NCBI RefSeq assembly: GCF_003346865.1
Contig: NZ_QDKL01000002.1
Span: 186,001 to 250,000, forward strand
Reading direction: 5' to 3'
Origin: Halobacteriovorax vibrionivorans
Lineage (GTDB): Bacteria; Bdellovibrionota; Bacteriovoracia; Bacteriovoracales; Bacteriovoracaceae
Length of the DNA stretch: 64,000 bases
Under the pieces are notes generated by a model. That model did not search any database. It saw only the letters and a list, made by a program, of their open reading frames with translations, and was not told the DNA's origin. Within the stretch, counting starts at the first letter, position 1; each line of letters starts with the position of its first letter. Of the stretch, positions 56,052-64,000 are shown one piece after another. A program made the translations under genes and the position numbers.

Positions 56052-58328
56052 ATGACAAAGCTCTCTTTGAAAACAGGTATATTCACTATACTCCTCACCT
56101 ACTTGTACCTAAGTATGGCACAGGTCTATGCTCAAGATTCCATGGAAATGGACTTAGTAATCAATGACATTACAATCGAAAATGATTTGGGTGAAGATAT
56201 TGGAAATAATCTCTTATTCGGAATTGAAGAGCTTGAAAGTAAGACAGGTGAAACTCTTGATATCATCAAAGTAACAAATGATCTTGAAAACTTAAAAAAG
56301 AAAAATGATGAAACATATGAAAATGTTGAACTTGAAGTACTGCCAATAGATTCAAGTAGCATTTCGATCAAATTTGAAATGCAAAAGAAAAGAATTATCA
56401 AAAGAATTCTAATAAGTATTGAAAGTATAGAAAAAGACAAAAATGACATTGATAATGACTTAAGGAAGGAGCTTAAATTAAGACGAGGAGGGATTTTTAA
56501 GTCCAAGGATATGATGCTTGATATCTCCTCTATTGAAAACTTCTATAAGAAAAAAGGATATCCTCTTGTTAAAGTTAAAAAGAAACTAGAGCTAAATAGT
56601 GAGTCCGAAATTATCATCGACTTTAAAGTTCTCCTAAATACAGCTGAAGTTAAAATTGATGACATTAAAATTACTGGTAATAATTATTTCACTGATAAAG
56701 AATTAAATAAAATTATCAAATCTAAAGAGTCTTCTTTCTTCTCAAAGAATCTCTTTATTGAAGAAGAATACTTGAATGATATCGAAATCATTAAACGTCA
56801 TTATATGGAAAGTGGTTTCATCAACATTGAAGTAGAAGCAGATTATAAAGTTAAAAAAGATGAAGCAGATATTTACTTTAAAATCAGTGAAAACAAGCAA
56901 TTAAAATTAAACAAATTATCAATTGAAGGTAACTCTTTTTTAGAAACTCAAGAAATTCTTAATATTTTAAACACAAAGTTACCCACGGCCTTTTCAATAA
57001 AGAAGCAAAGAGAGGCCATTCAAAGAGTGCGAGAACTATACGGAAATAATGGTTACATCTTCACACAAATAACGATGAATTATGACGATAAGAGTGAGAG
57101 CGCAACACTAGTTATCAATGAAGGTAAGCCGCAAAAGATTATTAAAATTGAAATAATTGGTAATACAAAAACAGTGCCAGAAGTTATTTATGAAAAGTTA
57201 AATTTTAATATCGGAGAAATGGCAAATACGAGTAAGATTAATGAGTCTATATTGAACCTTTATAAAACTGGTTTCTTTAAAGATGTAAAAATTGACTTCT
57301 TCCCAATGACAACAAGTGCTGGAAAAGTAGTCATTCAGCTTCAAGAAAATAGTACTCAAACAATCCAATTCTCACTTGGTTCAGCCTATGGTGGAGCAGG
57401 TTTTGGAGTTTCTTTAAGTGACAATAATCTCTTTGGTACAGGAACATCACTTGCCCTATCAACAATGATCTCAAAAGAAATAAACCGTGTTGGGCTTGTT
57501 TATAATAATGAGAATATTTTTGGATCTGAAATTGATCTTAATATCAGTGCCAATCATGATTTTGAGAGAAGTTACCATTATAAAGAAAAGAAAACAGCTC
57601 TTAGAATAATGTTTGAAAAACAAATAAATAAGAATATAAGTCTAGGGCTAGGAACTCGCCTCGAGTTTGTTTCCATTGATAGCTTATCACAACAGTACTC
57701 AGATAATATCGACTTATCTGACACAAAAGATGTTGTAAGTGGCCTCATTGGTTCTTTCGCATATCGAATTCAAGATAAAGAAGAAAAAACTAATGGTGTA
57801 ATATCTGTACATCTTCTACCTTCATTTCATAATCAGGAATTATTCTTTAAAGGTGTCGTTAATGCTCAAGTAACAAGAGATATTTATGAAAATGATGAAG
57901 GTGGTAAACATCAAATTTCAGGAAGAGTAACCCTAGGATATGCATCTCAAAGTACTCCTTTTTATGAAAGACTACAAGGTGGAGGAAATGGAACTATTCG
58001 TGGGTTTGAGTATGGATCAATAAATAAGGATGGCCAACTCGGATCTAACTCAATGATCTCAGCGAACCTCACATATAGTCTTCCAATATATAAGGATATC
58101 TTTAGCGGTGTACTCTTTTTAGATGCATTTGCTCCAGGTAGTAGTGACTTCGCATTTGATGACTTTAGAGTAGTTGGTGGTCTTGGGCTACGCGCTCACA
58201 TGAACGCAGGCTTTGTACAAGAAACATTTGAAGCAGGTGTCACTATCCCACTCATAAGCAGACAAAATGATATAACAAAACCTTTTTATTTTATAATTGG
58301 AGATTATGATCCAGCTTACAACTTATAG
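56052..58328 (+). CDS. Omp85-family outer-membrane assembly protein
   Basis: 758 residues: signal peptide (TGIFTILLTYLYLSMAQVYA), several POTRA domains (about residues 90-420, e.g. VKIDDIKITGNNYFTDKELN and LNKLSIEGNSFLETQEILNIL and IIKIEIIGNTKTVPEVIYEK), then a beta-barrel with the conserved lid-loop motif (GNGTIRGFEYGS) near residue 640. It is in the BamA/TamA superfamily. The gene neighbourhood lacks skp/lpxD, so it may be an accessory paralog rather than the main BamA. It heads an operon with the PAP2 protein 9 bp downstream. Confidence 0.85.
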   Translation: MTKLSLKTGIFTILLTYLYLSMAQVYAQDSMEMDLVINDITIENDLGEDIGNNLLFGIEELESKTGETLDIIKVTNDLENLKKKNDETYENVELEVLPIDSSSISIKFEMQKKRIIKRILISIESIEKDKNDIDNDLRKELKLRRGGIFKSKDMMLDISSIENFYKKKGYPLVKVKKKLELNSESEIIIDFKVLLNTAEVKIDDIKITGNNYFTDKELNKIIKSKESSFFSKNLFIEEEYLNDIEIIKRHYMESGFINIEVEADYKVKKDEADIYFKISENKQLKLNKLSIEGNSFLETQEILNILNTKLPTAFSIKKQREAIQRVRELYGNNGYIFTQITMNYDDKSESATLVINEGKPQKIIKIEIIGNTKTVPEVIYEKLNFNIGEMANTSKINESILNLYKTGFFKDVKIDFFPMTTSAGKVVIQLQENSTQTIQFSLGSAYGGAGFGVSLSDNNLFGTGTSLALSTMISKEINRVGLVYNNENIFGSEIDLNISANHDFERSYHYKEKKTALRIMFEKQINKNISLGLGTRLEFVSIDSLSQQYSDNIDLSDTKDVVSGLIGSFAYRIQDKEEKTNGVISVHLLPSFHNQELFFKGVVNAQVTRDIYENDEGGKHQISGRVTLGYASQSTPFYERLQGGGNGTIRGFEYGSINKDGQLGSNSMISANLTYSLPIYKDIFSGVLFLDAFAPGSSDFAFDDFRVVGGLGLRAHMNAGFVQETFEAGVTIPLISRQNDITKPFYFIIGDYDPAYNL

Positions 58329-58337
58329 GAGATTGTA

Positions 58338-60074
58338 ATGAAGAAGAATCAATTACCTCAGCTCATAATGGCCCTTACCATTATAAGTGGAGTTAGTGTC
58401 CAGGCACAAAACTTAAAAGTATGTGACAGATTAAAGAAAGACTTTGATATTAAAGATGTTTCATTTGAAGAGTCACTTGATAAGGCCGAGCGCTATGCTA
58501 ATTCAGATAAGCATTGTAAAGCGGCTCGAAGCTTTCAATTAGCAATGGTTAAGGATCAATCTAAAGCTCTTGAGCAAGGGCTAGATATCAAATTACTAAA
58601 TGAGCTTTATGAAGGGAACTTCCTTAATGATTATGTAAACTTCTCATTATCTCTAAAAAAACTAATAAAGGATCATCCACAGTCAGAGCTAATGCATTTT
58701 CAAATGGCAAACCTCTATAATCAGAACCTACCTAAAGACATTAAAAATATGCCAATTGGTAATTTTGTAAAAGCAGATGGTAGTGCTAATAATATCGTTA
58801 ATGAGTCAATTCTTGTTAACCAAGACTTCTTAAACAATTATCCAAATTCAAGATTTTCAAGAGAAGTTGAAGAAAATCTAGCTAATTCAAAAACAGTAGC
58901 TCTAAAAAAAGGGTTGGCCGACTTTAAAAATGAAGTTTGGCTTAATAGAAAGTCTGAAGATAAAGATATTTACGAATATCAAGCTGCAATTCTAATGAAT
59001 CAGATAGTTGAAGCAAATGACGGACGCACAAAATCTCAAGCTCTATTAGAACTATTTGAGCTATTTGCAGACAATCAAAATCTAACAGATGCAAAAGAGA
59101 GAATGGCAAATTTAGCATCATTAATTGAAACAAGTGAAGATGTAAAAAGATCAGAGCTAAGAAAAGTAAGTAAAGAGCTTAAAAAAATAGGAAAAGTCCC
59201 TCAAACAACGAGTCTTTTAGATTTAAATAATAAAATACAAGAAGCTAGTGAACTTCAACAATCAATGCTTAGCAATGATGACTTAAAAGAATTAATCAAA
59301 AGTAAAAAAGGTAATGATCGTTCAATCTTTATGCCTATTGAATTCTCTGATTCTGAAAAATCAATGATGCTAAAAACACTTGGTGTTGTTGGTGTAATGA
59401 TGGCCTTTGATAAGCCTTTGATGGATTTTGTACAAGATAATAAGAACGATACAATGACAACAATTACTGACTTTACTAACCTCTTTGGAGAAAAAGCAGG
59501 ACTGCTTCCTGTAGTTGGTGCTTCAATGGCAATCGGACTTGTTTTTAAGAATGATCAATTTAAAAGAGCTGCCGTTAGAAGTGTCGGGGCCGTTCTAATT
59601 GGACAATTAGCAACTCAATTACTTAAGTCATTGAGCTCACGTGCAAGACCTCGTGAAGGAAAAGGTCCATATCACTTCGATGGTGTAAACTTTGGACGAA
59701 ATAACACTTCTTTCTCTTCTGGTCACTCTGCTGGAGCATGGTCAGTTATGACTGTATTTGCAACAGAGTTTAAAGACACAAAAATTGTACCGATTGCAGC
59801 CTATTCTCTTGCTGCTTTAACGAGTTTTGCAAGAGTCTACAAGAATGCTCACTGGTTCTCTGACGTTACTCTCGGGGCCCTAATTGGATGGGTATCAGGT
59901 AAAATTATGTATCGTTTATTTGATAAAAAAGAAGACGGCCCAGTAAGTTTTACGCCAGTAACTGGAGATCTAAACGGTGCTGCTGTAACTTATAAGGTAG
60001 ATGGGCAAAAAGACCTTAGAGCTTGGCCTATCGATTATTATCAACTAGTTTTTAATAATAAAGAGTCTGAGTAA
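58338..60074 (+). CDS. PAP2-family membrane phosphatase with periplasmic N-terminal region
   Basis: 578 residues: signal peptide (IMALTIISGVSVQA), a helical TPR-like region of about 320 residues, then membrane helices and a PAP2 phosphatase domain. The three catalytic motifs are KSLSSRARPREG (about 430), FSSGHSAGAWS (about 460) and ARVYKNAHWFSD (about 500). PAP2 proteins remove phosphates from lipid A, undecaprenyl diphosphate or phosphatidate at the outer face of the inner membrane. Coupled to an Omp85 protein, it could act in envelope lipid handling. AGGAG ribosome site. Confidence 0.85.
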   Translation: MKKNQLPQLIMALTIISGVSVQAQNLKVCDRLKKDFDIKDVSFEESLDKAERYANSDKHCKAARSFQLAMVKDQSKALEQGLDIKLLNELYEGNFLNDYVNFSLSLKKLIKDHPQSELMHFQMANLYNQNLPKDIKNMPIGNFVKADGSANNIVNESILVNQDFLNNYPNSRFSREVEENLANSKTVALKKGLADFKNEVWLNRKSEDKDIYEYQAAILMNQIVEANDGRTKSQALLELFELFADNQNLTDAKERMANLASLIETSEDVKRSELRKVSKELKKIGKVPQTTSLLDLNNKIQEASELQQSMLSNDDLKELIKSKKGNDRSIFMPIEFSDSEKSMMLKTLGVVGVMMAFDKPLMDFVQDNKNDTMTTITDFTNLFGEKAGLLPVVGASMAIGLVFKNDQFKRAAVRSVGAVLIGQLATQLLKSLSSRARPREGKGPYHFDGVNFGRNNTSFSSGHSAGAWSVMTVFATEFKDTKIVPIAAYSLAALTSFARVYKNAHWFSDVTLGALIGWVSGKIMYRLFDKKEDGPVSFTPVTGDLNGAAVTYKVDGQKDLRAWPIDYYQLVFNNKESE

Positions 60075-60077
60075 TAC

Positions 60078-61877
60078 TTGAAAACAGTACTGGTTATCAT
60101 ATTCACTTTAATACTATCAATTGGCGTAAGTTCAAGTACTTATGCCATTGATTATAGTGTTTCTGATAATCAGGATGTTTTATTAGATATTAATAAAACT
60201 ATAAATAAGCGTTGGCGTGACCTAGAAGAATTACAAGAGAACTCTGACTGGGTTGATACTCAGCTTAAACTCCAATATTTTGGAACAATTTATCAAAAAG
60301 GCTGGTTTGGGCCAAAAGTTCAACGTCAAATTATGCCATCTTTAGATGGAAAATACATTGTTGTTGATTCTATATCTGTGGGTGTGCCAATTCTTAAGCA
60401 AATGGCCTATTTAGGAACAAACTTTTTAATTAGATCTTCTTTACCATTCATTCAGGGTACTCCAACTGAAGAAAGACATTTCTCTAAGGCAACAGCTGTA
60501 GATAGTTATGAAGAAGCTATTGAGCTAAAGCATATGGAAGTGATAGACTTACCGACTTCACGTGAGAGATTTAATTCGTTAAGAGTGGGTCAACAAGTAA
60601 ATACTGTCCTAACATCTGGTTTTGCTTCAAGAGTAAACCTTCTTTGGCTTGATTTTCTAAATGTTGTGATTCCAGAAGTTACGACTTTTGCACCAAAAGC
60701 AAAATTGAAAATTTCAAAATCATTAGATGTAACAATTGAGAAAGAACAAAATGACATTGCAATAATAACAATAAAGCACCTCGATGATATGTCTAAAGGT
60801 GCAGGACTAGGCTTAAGTTTAATTGTCGATGAGATTATTGATCTTCCAATTTCAATCGGTATTAATGAATCACAGGGCTACTCTCCTATTGTCTTTAATC
60901 TAAAAAAGAGCAAACAAGAAATAAATCAACTAATCTACCGCCTTGATTTGAGTTCACCAGAAGGACTTAAAGCTTACCTGAGTTTTCTTGATCAAGACTT
61001 TTCAGAGATTCAAGATCTAGAAGAAAGTGGAAATGAGAGTGTCGAACTTTTCATGAAAAAAGAAGGCCAAAGAAATAATTCTGAATTTAACTGGGGTTTA
61101 AACTTTGTTCTATGGAAGACAGGTGCCCGCTATATAAGTGAAAACGGAAAATATGAAACTAGGTTTAAAGATGGTGAAAACCTAAAGTACGAAGAAATAA
61201 TTTATTCAAAGGTCAGTGATCATAAAGGATTCTCAGGCAAGGAGAAAAGAAATTATAACTTAAAGGCCGTTGTACCTACAAATGATAATGCGACAAAGTC
61301 TTTTAGCCTAACTATCAATTACTCTTATTCTGATGATGACAGTTCAGGAAGAGAGTTAAACAAAGAGGCAGACTTTTTATATGAGCGCTACCTTGATAAT
61401 GGGATGAGAATTGATTTCGATAAAAACCAAGACTATGGAAAAGTCCAAATTTATTCATCACTTATCTTTTCAACAAAGGCAATTGAGGAGCTTATAGAAG
61501 TCGATGACTTCACCCTTTGGGAGTCCATTGCATTAGCATTTGAATATACAGATTCTCTAATATGGATAAGTGAAGAAGATCGCAACGACTTTAGAAGAGA
61601 TAATTATGTGTACGAACATTCTGTCCGTAAGAGAAATCATCTTTCAGCTAATCAAAAGAAGAAACTTAAACAACTTGAAAACTTAAAATTAGCACAAAGA
61701 GTATATAAGCTATTTAATAAATTACGTTCAAATATCTCGGTAAAAGAAAAGGCCAAGCTTCTTGTTCATGGACTAAAGTCATCAAAGCTAGCACCAGTCG
61801 TGCAAAAAGCAATGGTCAATATAATTGGAATTAACGATTTAATGGGACAAGGATATATAAAGGGAAATCTCTACTAA
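60078..61877 (+). CDS. Secreted hypothetical, third gene of the Omp85-PAP2 operon
   Basis: 599 residues, TTG start 3 bp after the PAP2 stop. Signal peptide (VLVIIFTLILSIGVSSSTYA). The region of about residues 140-310 (VIDLPTSRERFNSLRVGQQV, YRLDLSSPEGLKAYLSFL) aligns in landmark order with the secreted proteins at 28852 and 38869. The rest is beta-rich. No known family. Probably a periplasmic or outer-membrane partner of the Omp85 and PAP2 proteins. Its end overlaps tag by 4 bp. Confidence 0.65.
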   Translation: MKTVLVIIFTLILSIGVSSSTYAIDYSVSDNQDVLLDINKTINKRWRDLEELQENSDWVDTQLKLQYFGTIYQKGWFGPKVQRQIMPSLDGKYIVVDSISVGVPILKQMAYLGTNFLIRSSLPFIQGTPTEERHFSKATAVDSYEEAIELKHMEVIDLPTSRERFNSLRVGQQVNTVLTSGFASRVNLLWLDFLNVVIPEVTTFAPKAKLKISKSLDVTIEKEQNDIAIITIKHLDDMSKGAGLGLSLIVDEIIDLPISIGINESQGYSPIVFNLKKSKQEINQLIYRLDLSSPEGLKAYLSFLDQDFSEIQDLEESGNESVELFMKKEGQRNNSEFNWGLNFVLWKTGARYISENGKYETRFKDGENLKYEEIIYSKVSDHKGFSGKEKRNYNLKAVVPTNDNATKSFSLTINYSYSDDDSSGRELNKEADFLYERYLDNGMRIDFDKNQDYGKVQIYSSLIFSTKAIEELIEVDDFTLWESIALAFEYTDSLIWISEEDRNDFRRDNYVYEHSVRKRNHLSANQKKKLKQLENLKLAQRVYKLFNKLRSNISVKEKAKLLVHGLKSSKLAPVVQKAMVNIIGINDLMGQGYIKGNLY

Positions 61878-62455
61878 TCTTTTAATCGCCTTAATTTCTT
61901 TCCATGTAAATAACAATTAGTACTATGATCTTGAACGATTCCACATGCCTGAAGAAATGCATAAACAATAGTACTTCCGACAAAACGAAAACCTCTTTTT
62001 TTCAAATCTTTTGATATATCATCACTTAATTGTGTTTTAGAGGGATATTCTTTTAGATTTTTAAATGAGTTATATATAGTTTTTCCCTCTGTAAAAGACC
62101 AGATATACTTATCAAAGCTACCAAACTCTTTTTGAATCTTTAAAAAAGCCTTTGCGTTTGAAATAGTTGACTCGATTTTAAGGCGATTTCTAATAATTCC
62201 TGGATTATTCATAAGTTTTTCAACTTTAGCAGGGGTAATCTTTGAGACCTTCTTTATATCAAATTGGTAAAAGGCCTTACGATAATTATCACGCTTCTTG
62301 AGAACTGTTTCCCAGCTAAGCCCGGCCTGGGCACCCTCTAAAATGAGGAATTCAAATAATACTTGATCATCATGCACAGGTCTTCCCCATTCACGGTCAT
62401 GGTACTTCACATATTGGTCGTTAGTTAATTTAAGCCACGGGCATCTTTCTTTCAT
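61874..62455 (-). CDS. tag: DNA-3-methyladenine glycosylase I
   Basis: 193-residue base-excision enzyme removing 3-methyladenine. It begins RCPWL with the zinc Cys, then YHDREWGRPVHDD with the ligand His and catalytic-site Glu/Trp, and GAQAGLSWETVLKKRDNYR. The C-terminal HSTNC supplies the remaining His and Cys zinc ligands at the expected spacing. Length is normal for Tag. Confidence 0.95.
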   Translation of the reverse strand: MKERCPWLKLTNDQYVKYHDREWGRPVHDDQVLFEFLILEGAQAGLSWETVLKKRDNYRKAFYQFDIKKVSKITPAKVEKLMNNPGIIRNRLKIESTISNAKAFLKIQKEFGSFDKYIWSFTEGKTIYNSFKNLKEYPSKTQLSDDISKDLKKRGFRFVGSTIVYAFLQACGIVQDHSTNCYLHGKKLRRLKD

Positions 62456-62531
62456 AGAAAAAATTATATCTCTTTTTTTAATTACGGTTAAGTATTAAAA
62501 TATAAGCTAGTGCTTTAAAGAAGGAAAATAA

Positions 62532-63806
62532 ATGAAAAAAGTCGTTAAAAATCTTAGCTTCTGGGTCCTTATCGCTGGGATTCTAGGGTATATATTTGGG
62601 TCAATTTTTGGTGACCCATCTTGGGCAACAATGAAGACGCCACCAAACTTCTATCAAATAATCGTTATGATTAAGTCAGTATTTATTAGTGCTCTTAAGA
62701 TGATGATTGCACCAATGATTTTCTTCTCTCTTATCGGAGGGATTATCAATATTGGTGAAATCACAAAGCTTAAATCAATGGGACTAGTGACTATCACTTA
62801 CTATGTCTCAACGACGATTATCGCAATTATGATTGGCCTTACTGCTGTTTTCTTTATTCATCCATGGAAGAATTCAGGTGTTACCATAAAGACCAAGGAT
62901 ACAATTACTCAACAAAAGCCTGCTCAGTTTATTGAAGAAGGCTCAAACTCGATTCCTGTAGTTATTAAGAAAGTATTTGAGACAGCTCTTGTTAACCCAT
63001 TTCACGCTCTTGCAAATAATAATATTTTAGGAATTGTAACTGCGGCACTTCTACTTGGGATGTCATTATTAATTGTTCATCATACATCAAATCCACTATA
63101 TCAAATCGTAAAGGACCTCAATATTGTCATAAATAAGGTACTTCATTGGATTATTAACCTTAGTCCAATTGGAATCTTTGCCATCGTCTTTGATTTTAAG
63201 GTGAAGGTTTCTGGAGATATCTTTAGTGAGCTGCTTTCATTTGCCCTACTAGTCTTTGGGGCCACCATGGTTCACGGCCTTTTGGTTTTACCATCAATAG
63301 CTTGGTTCTTTGGAAAGCTTAATCCAATTGATCTATTTAAAAAGACGGCCCGTCCCCTTCTTCTTGCCCTGTCAACAGCATCAAGTTCAGCAACTCTTCC
63401 TGTTACAATGCAAACTTGTGAAGAAGAGTTAGGAGTTACAAAAGGAGTCAGTGGTTTTGTTTTTCCTCTCGGTGCTACAATGAATATGGATGGTACAGCA
63501 TTATTTGAAGGTATTGCGGCCATCTTTTTGGCAAATCTCTACGGGATTGAATTATCTGGTGTTGCCATGTTCTCAATATTCTTTATGGCAATGCTCTCAT
63601 CTGTTGGAGCTCCAGGAATGCCATCAGGTTCAATGTCGGGAATGCAAATGGTATTATTAGCGGCCGGGATTCCTCTTGAAGCAATTGGTATCCTCCTTGT
63701 GATTGAAAGGCCTCTAGACACATTTAGAACGGCCGTGAATGTGGAAGGTGATATCATTGGTGCTGTCGTCACTCAAAGATACTTAGATAAAAGAGAAGCA
63801 ACTTAG
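62532..63806 (+). CDS. Dicarboxylate/amino acid:cation symporter (DctA/GltP family)
   Basis: 424-residue inner-membrane symporter with about eight helices and two re-entrant loops. The substrate and cation motifs are SSSATLPVTMQTCEEELGV (HP1 region, about 285) and FPLGATMNMDGTALFEG (helix 7, about 315), followed by SVGAPGMPSGS in the HP2 loop. It imports C4-dicarboxylates or glutamate/aspartate with Na+ or H+; specificity is not decidable. GGAAAA ribosome site, own terminator. Confidence 0.92.
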   Translation: MKKVVKNLSFWVLIAGILGYIFGSIFGDPSWATMKTPPNFYQIIVMIKSVFISALKMMIAPMIFFSLIGGIINIGEITKLKSMGLVTITYYVSTTIIAIMIGLTAVFFIHPWKNSGVTIKTKDTITQQKPAQFIEEGSNSIPVVIKKVFETALVNPFHALANNNILGIVTAALLLGMSLLIVHHTSNPLYQIVKDLNIVINKVLHWIINLSPIGIFAIVFDFKVKVSGDIFSELLSFALLVFGATMVHGLLVLPSIAWFFGKLNPIDLFKKTARPLLLALSTASSSATLPVTMQTCEEELGVTKGVSGFVFPLGATMNMDGTALFEGIAAIFLANLYGIELSGVAMFSIFFMAMLSSVGAPGMPSGSMSGMQMVLLAAGIPLEAIGILLVIERPLDTFRTAVNVEGDIIGAVVTQRYLDKREAT

Positions 63807-63816
63807 AAGAAATAAA

Positions 63817-63838
63817 AAAGGGCCTCATTTGAGGCCCT
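63817..63838. terminator. Terminator after the symporter gene
   Basis: Stem AGGGCCTCA / TGAGGCCCT with a short loop, A run on the left; suits the convergent YceI gene as well. Confidence 0.85.
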
Positions 63839-63867
63839 ATGTACTATTTGAGAGAGTCTTAACCTAA

Positions 63868-64000
63868 CTACTTAAGAACAACATTAAATGCTAGGCTAAC
63901 TTTATTATCAATTGCCTTATCACCTAAACTTTTGAAGAAGCTTTTAGATCCGTACTTAATTCCAAAATCTGTTCTATCAAACTCAAGTGTTCCAACAAAT
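63868..64000 (-). CDS. YceI-family periplasmic protein, C-terminal fragment
   Basis: The last 44 codons of a gene whose start lies outside the window, stop TAG at 63868-63870. The encoded end (LEFDRTDFGIKYGS, then LGDKAIDNKVSLAFNVVLK) matches the C-terminal strands of YceI proteins, lipocalin-like polyisoprenoid-binding periplasmic proteins. Confidence 0.85.
   Translation of the reverse strand, partial: FVGTLEFDRTDFGIKYGSKSFFKSLGDKAIDNKVSLAFNVVLK

Noticed and set aside
56052..58328. Naming the Omp85 protein bamA
   Set aside because: POTRA count and neighbours do not settle whether it is the essential BamA or an accessory Omp85.

Overview
The window is AT-rich, densely coded Gram-negative bacterial DNA. 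Secretin, Omp85, SPOR, lipoprotein and many secreted or outer-membrane hypothetical proteins are present. Gene content and style (Tad-type pilus genes, numerous lineage-restricted secreted proteins, a papain-like secreted protease, DUF2237, monomeric isocitrate dehydrogenase, AT-rich coding with frequent GGCC) suggest a predatory bacterium of the Bdellovibrionota, most like Bacteriovorax/Halobacteriovorax. That assignment is inference by resemblance; no database search was possible, and all family calls rest on motifs read by eye.

Layout. 1-9.4 kb: end of a sensor kinase, tRNA-Val, a DUF4156 lipoprotein, ilvE, a putative Na+/H+ antiporter, a secreted hypothetical, ferredoxin, phosphoglucomutase, queC, and manC behind a terminator. 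9.4-18.6 kb: a SPOR protein, then a compact Tad/Flp pilus locus (a 56-residue Flp pilin, four small membrane or exported proteins, a CpaC/RcpA secretin, the TadA/CpaF ATPase), followed by a short aspartokinase, EttA and a possible TadB/TadC-like membrane protein. 18.6-25.1 kb: an RlmI-like methyltransferase, a YdcZ transporter, PlsC, a long TTGGG pentanucleotide array, and a partial complex I operon nuoB-C-D-I. 25.3-37 kb: a secreted HExxH protein, sodB with an operator-like inverted repeat, pdxH, secreted proteins, an NhaR-like LysR regulator, a pentapeptide protein, an MMPL/RND exporter, and lipA-lipB. 36.7-41.7 kb: an ECF sigma factor with a putative anti-sigma and a divergent Spy/CpxP-like protein, DUF2237, and a 942-residue Gly/Asn/Asp repeat protein. 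41.8-52.7 kb: tRNA-Arg, an MltB-like lytic transglycosylase, a tandem SpoIIAA-like protein, monomeric IDH, a DUF6607-like protein, a secreted papain-like protease cluster, and a periplasmic MsrA-MsrB fusion. 52.8-64 kb: an RND pump without visible partners, an Omp85-PAP2-hypothetical operon, Tag glycosylase, a dicarboxylate symporter and the end of a YceI protein.

The most unusual signals are non-coding. (1) About 100-nt hairpin elements, with a conserved G.G mismatch and covarying stems, occur at three gene 3' ends (tRNA-Val, queC, tRNA-Arg). At two of them the element lies between the gene and a second copy of that gene's 3' end, and the second queC tail encodes the same seven residues with only synonymous changes. 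This looks like a tiny element that inserts at gene 3' ends and restores the gene. (2) Two divergent promoters with the same GTGAAACTT-N15-GTATAAT architecture flank the ECF sigma gene and its divergent periplasmic partner, implying an autoregulated envelope-stress module. (3) There is a TTGGG array of about 21 units upstream of a secreted protein. (4) A 10-bp-arm inverted repeat overlaps the predicted sodB -35. (5) Three long secreted proteins scattered over the window appear to share one undescribed domain.
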